64,000 nt of DNA, taken from the NCBI RefSeq assembly GCF_000195595.1, contig NZ_GL882511.1, positions 62,001 to 126,000 on the forward strand, given 5' to 3'. The stretch is from Actinomyces sp. oral taxon 170 str. F0386. Its GTDB lineage: Bacteria; Actinomycetota; Actinomycetes; Actinomycetales; Actinomycetaceae. The position numbers were made by a program, and so were the translations under genes. Of this stretch, positions 42,607-51,826 are shown piece by piece. Each line of letters begins with the position of its first letter. Within the stretch, counting starts at the first letter, position 1. The notes beneath the pieces were generated by a model. It was given only the letters and a program-made list of their open reading frames with translations. It was not told the origin of the DNA and ran no database searches.

Positions 42607-43179
42607 CTACGGCGCTGTGTGAGCCAGTGCGACCCGTCTGAGCTCGGGGAGGAACCTGCGGCCGTCGCGGAAGTCGGCGGTGACGTACTCCGGCGGGATC
42701 GGTTGGGGCTGGTGGATGCGCTCCTGGACGGCGTCGTAACCGAGCGACGTGTCCCACGGCCTCTCGACCATGGCGACGAAGGCCATGAACGGCAGCCACG
42801 TGAGAACCGTCAGCGCCGTCGTCGACGCCGGGGCGAGGAGGCGGGCGGCCAGGAACCCGGCTACCGCTGGGCAGAGCACGGCAACGAGGGTCAGCAGCAG
42901 GCCGTGAGCGTCCCGGGAGCGCCAGGCCCGCATGATGAGCCGGTGCGCGGAGGCGTCGATGACCTCGCGCACAGTCACCGCCACCAGGGAGAACAAGAGT
43001 GCTCGGCCGATCCCCAAACCCGCCCCGGTCATCGCGGACCAGGCCAGCACGATGACCGTCAGCCCGATGACTCCAGGCACTCCGAGAACCAGGCGGCCCA
43101 CCACCATCGCTGAGATGGGGGTGACTGGCCTCCAGCGACCATGCTCTGTGTTGCCCCGTCCTGTACTGCCTTCGATCAT
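42607..43179 (-). CDS. Hypothetical membrane protein, paralogue B
   Basis: 190 residues from the ATG preceded by AAGGGAC; longer in-frame starts exist upstream but are basic and unrelated to paralogue A. Four hydrophobic helices align with those of the neighbouring gene ([39 protein letters not shown]), as does [20 protein letters not shown] in the tail. The two are tandem and same-strand, separated by 146 bp, and so probably arose by duplication. No function can be assigned. Confidence 0.75.
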   Translation of the reverse strand: MIEGSTGRGNTEHGRWRPVTPISAMVVGRLVLGVPGVIGLTVIVLAWSAMTGAGLGIGRALLFSLVAVTVREVIDASAHRLIMRAWRSRDAHGLLLTLVAVLCPAVAGFLAARLLAPASTTALTVLTWLPFMAFVAMVERPWDTSLGYDAVQERIHQPQPIPPEYVTADFRDGRRFLPELRRVALAHTAP

Positions 43180-43345
43180 GTCGTCCCTTCTGTCCGGGGC
43201 CCTTCTGTCCGGTCTGATCGTGAATTCAACCGTTCGAGCCATTCTACAAAGCCTGTGGAAGGCGTCTCGCACCAACGGCTGTGGTCGGTGTCGGTGTGGG
43301 GTGTGCCTTACCATCATCCCGGCTCACCGCACTGAAAGGACCCCT

Positions 43346-44374
43346 ATGACCGCGCTCGCCGCACCCGACTCCACCGTCCTCGCCGGCCTCAAGGGCCGCA
43401 GCTTCCTCAAGGAGCTCGACTTCGCGCCCGCAGAGTGGATGGCGCTCATCGAGCTGGCCGCCCAGCTCAAGGCGGCCAAGAAGGCCGGCCAGGAGGAACG
43501 CCGCCTGGCGGGCAGGAACATCGCTCTCCTCTTCGAGAAGACCTCGACGCGCACCCGCTGCTCCTTCGAGGTCGGCTCGCACGACCAGGGAGCCCACGTC
43601 ACCTACCTGGACCCGTCGGGCTCCCAGATGGGCCACAAGGAGTCCGTGGCGGACACCGCCCGGGTTCTGGGGCGCATGTTCGACGGCATCGAGTACCGCG
43701 GCGACAAGCAGTCCAAGGTCGAGGAGCTCGCCGCCCTGTCCGGGGTGCCGGTGTGGAACGGCCTGACCGACGAGTGGCACCCCACCCAGATGCTGTGCGA
43801 CTCCCTGACCATGCTGGAGCACGCCGGCAAGCCCGCCGGCGAGATCTCCTACGCCTACGTCGGCGACGCCCGCTTCAACATGGGCCGCTCGCTGCTGGTC
43901 AACGGTGCGCTCCTGGGCGCCGACGTGCGCATCGTGGCCCCCAAGGAGCTGTGGCCCGATGAGGAGTGCGTCGCGGCGGCCCATCAGGTCGCCGAGTCTA
44001 CCGGCGCCTGTATCACCCTGACCGAGTCGGTCGAGGAGGGTGTCGCCGGCGTCGACTTCGTCCACACCGACATCTGGGTCTCCATGGGCGAGCCCAAGGA
44101 GGTCTGGGACGAGCGCATCGCCATGCTGCGCCCCTACCAGGTCAATACCTCGCTCATGGCGATCGCCGGCCCCCAGGCCAAGTTCATGCACTGCCTGCCC
44201 GCCTACCACGACCGCAACACGACCGTGGGTGAGGAGATCTTCCAGGCCACCGGTATGGATGGTGTCGAGGTCACCAACGACGTCTTCGAGTCCGAGGCCT
44301 CCATCGTCTTCGACCAGGCCGAGAACCGCATGCACACCATCAAGGCAGTCATGGTCGCCACCCTGGGCGACTGA
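43346..44374 (+). CDS. argF: Ornithine carbamoyltransferase
   Basis: 342-residue enzyme interconverting citrulline plus phosphate with ornithine plus carbamoyl phosphate. The carbamoyl-phosphate loop is [14 protein letters not shown], followed by [14 protein letters not shown], ornithine-binding [21 protein letters not shown] and the catalytic HCLPAYHDR. Length and EHAGKPAG-type features fit catabolic ArcB-like enzymes as well as anabolic ArgF, so the direction is not certain; the presence of arcA elsewhere in the window favours a role in arginine catabolism. ATG follows GAAAGGA. A strong terminator follows. Confidence 0.93.
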   Translation: MTALAAPDSTVLAGLKGRSFLKELDFAPAEWMALIELAAQLKAAKKAGQEERRLAGRNIALLFEKTSTRTRCSFEVGSHDQGAHVTYLDPSGSQMGHKESVADTARVLGRMFDGIEYRGDKQSKVEELAALSGVPVWNGLTDEWHPTQMLCDSLTMLEHAGKPAGEISYAYVGDARFNMGRSLLVNGALLGADVRIVAPKELWPDEECVAAAHQVAESTGACITLTESVEEGVAGVDFVHTDIWVSMGEPKEVWDERIAMLRPYQVNTSLMAIAGPQAKFMHCLPAYHDRNTTVGEEIFQATGMDGVEVTNDVFESEASIVFDQAENRMHTIKAVMVATLGD

Positions 44375-44411
44375 CCGGCGAGCCGGACCGGGACGGGGTG
44401 GGGCCCTGATC

Positions 44412-44446
44412 GACGACGTCGGACGGAATCCGTCGGACGTTTGTCG
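44412..44446 (+). terminator. Intrinsic terminator of argF
   Basis: ACGTC-G-GACGGA (44416 on) pairs with TCCGTC-G-GACGT (to 44440), an 11-bp stem with one G-G mismatch and a 1-nt centre, extended outward by CGAC/GTCG; TTT follows the stem. It begins about 40 bp after the argF stop. Confidence 0.65.
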
Positions 44447-44513
44447 AGGTGGGGCCCGCCACCCTTGTCCCGGTTTCATCATGTTGATTGAAGATCGTGC
44501 GTATTCTGTCCCA

Positions 44514-45608
44514 GTGAGTCCGGACCATCAGCATGCCAGCGGCGAGATCGACATCGCCGCTCTTCATGCGCAGGACTCCACCGGTCTGCTGGACCGGATC
44601 GACCGCGCCGTGGTCTGGGACATCCCCCTGACGACGCCGTTTCGCGGTATCACCCGCCGCGACGGTGTCCTGCTCCACGGCCCCGGCGGCTGGGGCGAGG
44701 TCGCGCCGTTCTGGGACTACGGGTCGGAGGCCAGCGCGCCCTGGCTCGCATCCGGGCTGTCCCAGGCCCTGGGCAACTCCGTCCTGCCCCGCTACCGCGA
44801 GACCATCCCCGTCAATGTGACGGTCCCCGAGATCGGCGCCCAGGAGGCGGCCGAGGTGGTGCGCGCCTCCGGGGCCAGAACCGCCAAGGTCAAGGTCTCC
44901 GGCAGCCGAGAGCAGCGCTCCGCCGACCTGGCTCGCCTCGAGGCGGTCCGCTCGACCCTGGGGCGTTCGGGGAAGGTGCGCATCGACGTCAACGGGGCCT
45001 GGGACCTGGAAACCGCCCGCGAGAACCTTCCACGGATGGACCGGGCCGCGGGCGGGCTGGAGTACGCCGAGCAGCCCTGCGCCACCGTCTACGACCTGGC
45101 CGACCTGCGCCGCGCCGTCGACGTCCCCATCGCCGCGGACGAGTCCATCCGGCTGTCGGCCAACCCGCTGGAGATCGTCCACCGGCGCGCGGCCGACGTC
45201 GCTATTCTCAAGATCGCCCCGCTGGGCGGAGTGCACCGGGCCCTGGACATGGCCGAGCGTCTCGGGCTACCGGCGGTCGTCTCCTCCGCCCTGGACACCT
45301 CTGTGGGCATCATGGCCGGCGCCACCCTCGCCTTCAGCCTGCCGACCCTCAGCCACGCCTGCGGTCTTGGCACCGCCCGCCTGCTGACCCGGGACGTCGC
45401 CGAGCCCAGCGTCCTCCCCAGCAACGGGGCCCTACGCGTCGATGACGCCGCGCCCGTCTCCGAGCGCCTCCTGAACGAGGCCAAGGCGGGCCCCTACCTC
45501 ACCAAGCACTGGCAGACGCGCCTGCTGCACCTGGCCGGGGCCCTGCACGCCCGCCGCCAGCGCGAGGCCCGCGACCCGAGCCGGGCCGTCGCCGGGCTGC
45601 CGCTGTAG
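44514..45608 (+). CDS. menC: o-Succinylbenzoate synthase
   Basis: 364-residue enolase-superfamily enzyme that dehydrates SHCHC in menaquinone synthesis. Catalytic features: KVKVSG (Lys pair), DVNGAWD, EQPCATVYDL and ADES (metal ligands), and KIAPLGGV (second catalytic Lys). It is shorter than muconate cycloisomerases, as MenC is. GTG 44514 is selected because TATTCT lies exactly 6 nt before it (leaderless); an upstream ATG (44481) lacks such support. menD begins 85 bp after its stop. Confidence 0.93.
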   Translation: MSPDHQHASGEIDIAALHAQDSTGLLDRIDRAVVWDIPLTTPFRGITRRDGVLLHGPGGWGEVAPFWDYGSEASAPWLASGLSQALGNSVLPRYRETIPVNVTVPEIGAQEAAEVVRASGARTAKVKVSGSREQRSADLARLEAVRSTLGRSGKVRIDVNGAWDLETARENLPRMDRAAGGLEYAEQPCATVYDLADLRRAVDVPIAADESIRLSANPLEIVHRRAADVAILKIAPLGGVHRALDMAERLGLPAVVSSALDTSVGIMAGATLAFSLPTLSHACGLGTARLLTRDVAEPSVLPSNGALRVDDAAPVSERLLNEAKAGPYLTKHWQTRLLHLAGALHARRQREARDPSRAVAGLPL

Positions 45609-45693
45609 AACCCGCTGATCGGTGCGGGAGCCCCGCCGAACTGTGACGAATCGCTGCGGAGCACGGGCCGGACGCTCTCGTATCCTCACCCCT

Positions 45694-47469
45694 GTGACCG
45701 ACTCCCCGGAGTGCCCGAAGCTCCCGCCCGCCCTGGCCGACGCCCGCAGCATCGTGGTCGCCCTCCTGGCCGAAGGCGTCAGCGAGGTCGTCCTGTGCCC
45801 GGGGTCGCGCAGCGCCCCGCTGGCGGAGGCCCTGGCCGACGCCGCCGATGCCGGGGCACTCGCTCTGCGAGTCGTTCTCGATGAGCGCAGCGCCGGCTTC
45901 ATCGCACTGGGCGCCGCCCGCGCCCACGCCCTGGCCGGGCGCAGCCGGTGCGCCGCCGTCGTCACCACCTCGGGGACGGCCGTCTCCAACCTCCACCCGG
46001 CCGTCAGCGAGGCCGACGCCGCCGGGGTCCCCCTGCTCGTCATCAGTGCCGACCGGCCCCACGAGCTGGTCGGCACCGGCGCCAGCCAGACCACTGAGCA
46101 GATCGGTCTTCTCGCCCCGGCCCTGCGCCTGGCCGTCGACCTGCCCGCCGACCTGTCCTGCGACCTTGGCGGTGACGCGGCCCGCGCCGCCATCGCCGGG
46201 CAGGTGCGCCGCGCCGTCGCCGCGGCCACCGGGACCCTCAGCCGAGACCCTGGTCCCGCCCAGATCAACGCCCGCTTCCGCCCGCCCCTGGCGGTGAGCG
46301 ACGCGGCGCCGGCGGCTGTGCCGCTCCCGACGCCGTCGACGGCTCACGTAGTGCCGGGCGCCGAGCCGCTGCAGGTTCCCAGGGGCATCGAGCAGGTCGA
46401 CCGCAACCGACCGGACGGGGGACGCCCGGGTGTCGTCGTCGCCGGGGATACCGCCCGTCCCGCCGTCGGCGCCCTGGCCAGGACCGTGGCCGAGCTCCTC
46501 GACTGGCCGCTTCTGGCCGAGCCCACGTCCCATGCCCGCAGTGGCCCCCAGGCCCTGACCCGCTACGCCGAGCTCCTGGCCACCGGACCGGGACGAGATC
46601 TCGTTGAGCAGGCCGGACACCTCATCGTCGTCGGCCACCCCAGCCTCAGCCGATCCGTCACCGCGCTCCTGGGGCGTGATGACCTGGAGATCACCGTCCT
46701 GACCGAGCGTGCCCGGTGGACCGACGTCTCCGGGTGCGCCGACCGCGTCATCCCCCTTGACGGCACCGGGCTCGCCCCCGCCGAGGAGGTCGGCTCCCGG
46801 GCGGCCCGCCTGATCGCCGGCCTCGGCCTGGTGCGGGCCGACGCCGCCTGGACCGCGGCCTGGCGCCGGGCCGTCGCGGACCTGCCCGAGCCGGAGCATC
46901 CCGGCAGTGCCGACGCCGTCGCGAACGCCGCGGTGAGTGCCGTGTGGGAGGCGAGTCTGGCGCCCGACGCCCCCGCCCTGCTGGTCGGCTCCTCGATGAC
47001 GGTGCGTCGCCTCGACCGCCTCGCCCGTCCCGCGGATGCGGCCCCGAGGGCCACCGCCAACCGCGGCCTGGCGGGAATCGACGGCACCATCGCCACCGGT
47101 ATCGGACTGTGGATGGCCTCGGGCAGGCCGGTTCGTGCCGTCATGGGAGATCTCGCCTTCCTGCACGACGCCATGTCAATGGGGAGAGGAGTCCGTGAGG
47201 CGGAGGCCGACCTTCAGGTTATCGTCGTCGCCGACGGCGGAGGAACGATCTTCTCCCACCTCGAGTATGCCCGCACCACGGCATCCGGTCGGTTCGAACG
47301 CCTCTTCGCCGCCCCGCAGTGTGCGAGTATTTCTGCACTGGCCACCGCCCTGGGGGCTCGTGTCGGCATCCCCGAGGATGCCGCGGCCCTTCAGACGCTC
47401 CTGGCAGAGCCGGTCGAAGGCCTCAGCGTCGTCGTCTGGGCGGTCGAGGATGCGCACGCTTCACGCTGA
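45694..47469 (+). CDS. menD: 2-Succinyl-5-enolpyruvyl-6-hydroxy-3-cyclohexene-1-carboxylate synthase
   Basis: 591-residue thiamine-diphosphate enzyme that joins isochorismate with 2-oxoglutarate (via a succinyl semialdehyde carbanion). LCPGSRSAPLAEALA (glutamate/ThDP loop), VVTTSGTAVSNLHPAV and ISADRPHELVGTGASQTTEQ are conserved at the N-terminus; ThDP/Mg binding is seen in MGDLAFLHDAMSM and VIVVADGGGTIFSHLEY. The middle domain is Ala-rich. GTG start is 7 nt after TATCCT (leaderless). It follows menC, forming the early part of menaquinone synthesis. Confidence 0.95.
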   Translation: MTDSPECPKLPPALADARSIVVALLAEGVSEVVLCPGSRSAPLAEALADAADAGALALRVVLDERSAGFIALGAARAHALAGRSRCAAVVTTSGTAVSNLHPAVSEADAAGVPLLVISADRPHELVGTGASQTTEQIGLLAPALRLAVDLPADLSCDLGGDAARAAIAGQVRRAVAAATGTLSRDPGPAQINARFRPPLAVSDAAPAAVPLPTPSTAHVVPGAEPLQVPRGIEQVDRNRPDGGRPGVVVAGDTARPAVGALARTVAELLDWPLLAEPTSHARSGPQALTRYAELLATGPGRDLVEQAGHLIVVGHPSLSRSVTALLGRDDLEITVLTERARWTDVSGCADRVIPLDGTGLAPAEEVGSRAARLIAGLGLVRADAAWTAAWRRAVADLPEPEHPGSADAVANAAVSAVWEASLAPDAPALLVGSSMTVRRLDRLARPADAAPRATANRGLAGIDGTIATGIGLWMASGRPVRAVMGDLAFLHDAMSMGRGVREAEADLQVIVVADGGGTIFSHLEYARTTASGRFERLFAAPQCASISALATALGARVGIPEDAAALQTLLAEPVEGLSVVVWAVEDAHASR

Positions 47470-47696
47470 GACAACATGAACGACGATAGAGATAGACACC
47501 ACCGCGCACGATGAGATCCGTAGAGGGCGATCGTCGGCTCACTCCGGGCCCGCGCCCCTCCGTCTCAGCGCGCTGCGACACAACGGTTACACGATCCACA
47601 GCAGAGCCTCAGGAAATAGTCGGAAACGGCGCAGAGCCCTGATGTTGTCTACCTGCGGACCTGGACAGGGCACACGGCCCGAGGAGGAACACACAG

Positions 47697-49409
47697 ATGA
47701 GCGGATACGACGAGACGAACCCGGAGGCCTACCGGCCCGCTGAGCCCGGACAGGCGGCAGAGGGCAGTCACACCGGTGTCGGCTCCCCGTCCGCGTTGAG
47801 CCAGGGCGGATCGGCCGCAGCCGCCTCCGGCAGTGAGCCCCCGAGCGTGCCCCCGCACCAGGCCGGCTATGAGGATCTGTCACAGGCCTACGGCGCCGGC
47901 GCCTCCCAGGACGCACCGGCCCTGCCCGGGGCCGCTCCGGCCGTGGCCGGCGGGCGCACGGAGTACACCCAGCAGCTGCCCGCGGGCCAGGCCACGTCGC
48001 AGATGCCCGCCGACCAGCCGACGTCGGTCTACGCCGCGTCCCAGCAGCAGGGCCAGTACCCCGCCTACTCCCAGGGGCAGCAGGCGCCCTACAACCAGTC
48101 AGCCTCCCAGCAGTCCCACCCGGGCCAGCAGGCCCACCTCGGCTCGCCCTACACGAGCGTTCCGACGACGCCCGGTGGCTACGCGTCGGCCGGCGCCGGG
48201 GAGTCCTTCTACGCGACCTCGAACGTCACCGGCAGCGAGAACGGGTCGAAGCGGCGCCGGGGACCGGGATGGTTCGCCCTGGTCGCCTCCGTGGTGGTCG
48301 CCTCCCTGCTGGGGGCCGGCGGTGCCGTAGGAGCGATCAAGGCTCTCGACGCCCGGGACGGCGGCGCGTCACAGCGCTCCTCGGCCGCCCCCACCGCGAT
48401 CGCCACCGGAGACACGACCAAGACCGTCAACAGCGCCGGCCAGGCCCCCGACTGGGAGGCCGTCTCGGCCGCGGTGTCCAACGCCGTCGTGTCCATCGCC
48501 ATCGCCACGGACAAGGGCACCGCCCTCGGCTCCGGCGTCATCTTCGACAAGGAGGGGCACATCATCACTAACAACCACGTGGTGGCCAGCGCCTCGCAGA
48601 TCCAGGTGACGCTGGCCGACGGCCGCGTCTACGAGGCCGAGACCACTGGTACCGACCCCGCTACCGACCTGGCGGTCATCCAGCTCAAGGACGCTCCTGA
48701 CGACCTCACCGTCGCCCAGCTCGGCGACTCCGACAAGCTGACCACCGGCCAGGACGTCATGGCCATCGGTAACCCGCTGGGTCTGTCCTCCACCGTCACC
48801 ACGGGCATCGTCTCGGCCCTCGACCGCCCGGTCGTCAACGCCCAGGGGGAGGGGGGCGAGGGAGACTCGGGCGGCGGCTCATCGGCCTCGGCGGTGTACA
48901 CCAACGCGATCCAGATCGATGCCGCCATCAATCCCGGCAACTCCGGCGGCCCCCTGTTCGACGAGAAGGGCCGGGTCATCGGTATCACCAGCTCGATCGC
49001 CACGATGGGTAGCTCCAGCTCCGGGGAGGCCGGCTCGGGCAGCATCGGGATCGGCTTCGCCATTCCCGTCAAGCTGGCAGACAAGGTCGCCAAGCAGCTC
49101 ATCGAGTCGGGGTCGGCCACCCACGCCTACCTGGGGGTCAGCCTCGACACCGACGCCGCTGAGGCCGACGGCGCCAAGCGAGCCGGTGCCAGGATCACCT
49201 CGGTTGAGAGCGGCTCGCCCGCCGACAAGGCCGGCCTCAAGAAGGGCGACGTCGTCATCGCCATCGATGGCAAGACCACCTCCCAGGGCTCGGCACTGAC
49301 CGGCTACGTGCGTCAGTACTCCGCCAACGACAAGGTCAAGCTCGCGGTCATCCGTGACTCCAAGAAGCAGGACATCGATGTGACCCTGGCTGAGCGCAAG
49401 GACTCCTGA
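47697..49409 (+). CDS. htrA: HtrA/DegP-type serine protease with PDZ domain
   Basis: 570-residue membrane-anchored protease. Residues 1-185 are a disordered Gln/Ser/Pro/Tyr-rich cytoplasmic segment; a transmembrane helix lies at about 191-212; the trypsin-like domain carries His294 (TNNHVVAS), Asp324 (ATDLAVIQL) and Ser416 (INPGNSGGPL); a PDZ domain spans about 470-565 (AYLGVSLDTDAAEADGAKRA). Family members degrade misfolded extracytoplasmic proteins. A strong AGGAGGAA lies 8 nt before the ATG. The stop abuts the convergent menF stop. Confidence 0.94.
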   Translation: MSGYDETNPEAYRPAEPGQAAEGSHTGVGSPSALSQGGSAAAASGSEPPSVPPHQAGYEDLSQAYGAGASQDAPALPGAAPAVAGGRTEYTQQLPAGQATSQMPADQPTSVYAASQQQGQYPAYSQGQQAPYNQSASQQSHPGQQAHLGSPYTSVPTTPGGYASAGAGESFYATSNVTGSENGSKRRRGPGWFALVASVVVASLLGAGGAVGAIKALDARDGGASQRSSAAPTAIATGDTTKTVNSAGQAPDWEAVSAAVSNAVVSIAIATDKGTALGSGVIFDKEGHIITNNHVVASASQIQVTLADGRVYEAETTGTDPATDLAVIQLKDAPDDLTVAQLGDSDKLTTGQDVMAIGNPLGLSSTVTTGIVSALDRPVVNAQGEGGEGDSGGGSSASAVYTNAIQIDAAINPGNSGGPLFDEKGRVIGITSSIATMGSSSSGEAGSGSIGIGFAIPVKLADKVAKQLIESGSATHAYLGVSLDTDAAEADGAKRAGARITSVESGSPADKAGLKKGDVVIAIDGKTTSQGSALTGYVRQYSANDKVKLAVIRDSKKQDIDVTLAERKDS

Positions 49410-49412
49410 TCA
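49407..49412. other. Shared TGATCA holds both htrA and menF stop codons
   Basis: The palindrome TGATCA contains TGA for htrA on the plus strand and TGA for menF on the minus strand, leaving no bases between the two convergent genes. Confidence 0.9.
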
Positions 49413-50774
49413 GGGGAGTACGCCCAGCGCGCCCAGCACGGGGCGCATCTTGGCGGTGGTCTCGGCCAGCTCATCGACCGGATCGGAGTCCGGCATGATG
49501 CCGCAGCCCCCGAAGACCCGAGCGGGGGCGTGCGGGCCGACGCCGTCGGCGGGCAGCTGGGCGCTGCGCAGCGCGATGCACCACTCGCCCTCGCCGTGCC
49601 AGTCGACCCAGCCCACGGGGCCGGCGTAACGCCCCCGGTCCATGGACTCCGCCTCCTCGATGAGGCGCGCGGCCGCCGGCGTCGGTGTCCCGCACACGGC
49701 CGCCGTCGGGTGCAGAGCGTCCACCAGTGCCAGGGCGCCGGTGTCCCCGGCGACGACCCCGGTGACGTCACTGGCCAGGTGCAGCACGTTCGGCAGCGTC
49801 AGGACGAAGCGCGCCGGGGCCTCCACCACCGAGCACAGCGGCTCCAGCGCCGTGATCGCCGAGGCCCTGGCCAGCTCGTGCTCCCGATTGTTCTTCTCCG
49901 ATCCCTCCAGCCAGGCCGCTAGGCGGGCTGTGGCCAGCGCGTCCTCACCGGTGCGTCGTCGGGCGGTACCAGCCAGCACCCGGCTCATGAGACGCCGGTC
50001 GCGCAGCCGCAGCAGCAGCTCGGGACTGGCTCCCACCATCTGGTCGACAGCGAAGGTCCAGGTGGAGGGGTAGTCGGCGGTCAGGCGCCGCAGTACCGTG
50101 CCGGTGGCGACCGGTGCGGATGGGTAGGTCAGGACGTCTCGGGCCAGGACCACCTTGCGGGCCCGCCCCGAGTGCATCCGCTCCTGGACGTCCGCCACCG
50201 CTCGGCACCACTGCTCCTCGCTGAGCGCCCCCATCTCGACGGCGGCGCGAGCCTCGTCCGGGTCGCTGCCGCCGTGCGCGTGCTCCTGGCCGAGGGCGGT
50301 GCGGGCCCTGGCCACCAGCGTCTTGATGAGCGCCTGGGGATCCGGGTGCTCCGGTTCCGTTCCTTCGGATGCCGCGGACATGACGGTTGTCAGCCAGGCG
50401 CCGTCGTCATCGCGCCCGATGAGCACCTCGGGGACCAGGATCACCGAGGCCAGCTCTGAGGCGGGGGAGAAGGTGATCGCGCCCAGGGCGACCGGCCCGG
50501 TCCCGGGGCGTACCAGCGCGTCGCGCCACCAGGCCGCGCCGACGACGGACCGCCACGCCGTCCTCAGTGCCTCGATGCGCTCGTCGCCGCGCGCCTCGAC
50601 CGTCAGGACGCGTCCCAGACCGATGAGCCCGTGCCTCTCGTGGACCCAGGAGCAGACATCGGTGCGGCCCGCCAGCAGGTCAATGAGCTCGAGCCCCTCC
50701 AGTGCTCCGTCAGGCAGCTCGTGGGTGCGGAAGGACAGCCGCGGCGGAGCTGCCCGGCAGTGATCGGCCCTCAC
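49410..50774 (-). CDS. menF: Isochorismate synthase
   Basis: 454-residue chorismate-binding enzyme that makes isochorismate for menaquinone. The C-terminal two thirds carry [56 protein letters not shown] and [17 protein letters not shown], the last being the ADC/MenF signature, with [13 protein letters not shown] and [12 protein letters not shown] near the end. The N-terminal third is variable as usual. A GTG start overlaps the menG stop (GTGA), coupling the two. An alternative salicylate synthase role is unlikely given the men genes. Confidence 0.9.
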   Translation of the reverse strand: MRADHCRAAPPRLSFRTHELPDGALEGLELIDLLAGRTDVCSWVHERHGLIGLGRVLTVEARGDERIEALRTAWRSVVGAAWWRDALVRPGTGPVALGAITFSPASELASVILVPEVLIGRDDDGAWLTTVMSAASEGTEPEHPDPQALIKTLVARARTALGQEHAHGGSDPDEARAAVEMGALSEEQWCRAVADVQERMHSGRARKVVLARDVLTYPSAPVATGTVLRRLTADYPSTWTFAVDQMVGASPELLLRLRDRRLMSRVLAGTARRRTGEDALATARLAAWLEGSEKNNREHELARASAITALEPLCSVVEAPARFVLTLPNVLHLASDVTGVVAGDTGALALVDALHPTAAVCGTPTPAAARLIEEAESMDRGRYAGPVGWVDWHGEGEWCIALRSAQLPADGVGPHAPARVFGGCGIMPDSDPVDELAETTAKMRPVLGALGVLP

Positions 50775-51499
50775 GACTCGGCTTGCGCGGTCTGCGCGCC
50801 GCGAGTTGCCCGGTGGACGGCGACGATTCCGCCGGAGAGGTTCTTATACCCCACGCCTCGCCAACCGGCCTCGTGCATGAGACCGGCCAGCTCCCTCTGG
50901 TCCGGCCAGGCCAGGATCGACTCGCCGAGGTAGTCATAGGCCTGCGTGTTCGATGAGACCAGGCGCGCCGCGGCCGGCAGGGCGCTGCCCAGGTAGAAGC
51001 GGTACATGCGACGGAATACTCGCGAGACCGGGGTGGAGAACTCCGCGATGACGATCCGTCCGCCCGGGACCGTCACCCGGTGCATCTCCGCCAGCGCCCG
51101 CGCCGTGTCCTGCACGTTGCGCAGCCCGTAGGAGATGGTGACGACGTCGAAGGTCTCATCGGCGAAGGGCAGGGAGGTCGCATCCCCTGCCACGAAGGCG
51201 ATCTCGGGGTGGCGGCGCTTGCCCTCGGCCACCATACCGGTGGAGAAGTCGCAGGCCACGACCTCAGCGCCGTCGGCGGCGTACTCCACCGAGGAGGTGC
51301 CGGTTCCCGCAGCCAGGTCCAGGACACGCATTCCCGGTCCGGCGGCCACGGCCGCGCGCGTCACCCGGCGCCACATGTGCACCTGGAACAGGCTCATGAC
51401 GTCGTTGGACAGGTCGTACCGGCGTGCGACGGCGTCGAACATCCCGGCGACCTCGCGCGGGTCCTTGGTGAGGGTGGCTCGAAGAGGCGATCGGCTCAT
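50771..51499 (-). CDS. menG: Demethylmenaquinone methyltransferase
   Basis: 242-residue UbiE/MenG-type enzyme that methylates demethylmenaquinone. [20 protein letters not shown] is the SAM-binding motif I with the acidic loop; [20 protein letters not shown] and [14 protein letters not shown] (motifs II-III) and [20 protein letters not shown] (the MenG-specific middle) are typical. The ATG lies 6 nt after a GATGAT hexamer (leaderless). It is followed directly by menF in the same operon. Confidence 0.95.
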   Translation of the reverse strand: MSRSPLRATLTKDPREVAGMFDAVARRYDLSNDVMSLFQVHMWRRVTRAAVAAGPGMRVLDLAAGTGTSSVEYAADGAEVVACDFSTGMVAEGKRRHPEIAFVAGDATSLPFADETFDVVTISYGLRNVQDTARALAEMHRVTVPGGRIVIAEFSTPVSRVFRRMYRFYLGSALPAAARLVSSNTQAYDYLGESILAWPDQRELAGLMHEAGWRGVGYKNLSGGIVAVHRATRGAQTAQAES

Positions 51500-51826
51500 A
51501 GGAGCATCATCGCAAATCCTGACCGAGGCGCCTCGAGCCGCCTAGGACCCAGGTCCCGTCCGACGACGTTGAAATTCGTCACTCACTTGCAGCGTAATTC
51601 TGGAGCGGCTCGCCCTCCGGCCTCTGCGGGACCTTGCTCCCGCATTGCCGCCACAGCAACGAAAACCTCTGATGTGCACCATCTGGGGCGGTCTCGTTCA
51701 AGAGGTGTGCGCCCCCTGGGTACAGTCGGCGCAGGCTCCGTCGAGCGCGGGGCCTGCATTACGGTGCCAACTGTGATGCCTACGACAACACCTGCCGTAC
51801 CAGATGCACCGAGGAGGGGAGCCCGA
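51500..51826. other. Divergent control region between menG and menJ-nuo
   Basis: About 330 bp without a gene. Near menG it contains the GATGAT -10; further right it has a moderately A/T-rich patch (about 51568-51605, with TTGAAA and TAATTC) that may be the nuo operon promoter, but the spacing (20 bp) is too long for confidence. No tRNA or clear hairpin was found. An in-frame ATG at 51776 upstream of menJ has no ribosome site. Confidence 0.4.
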
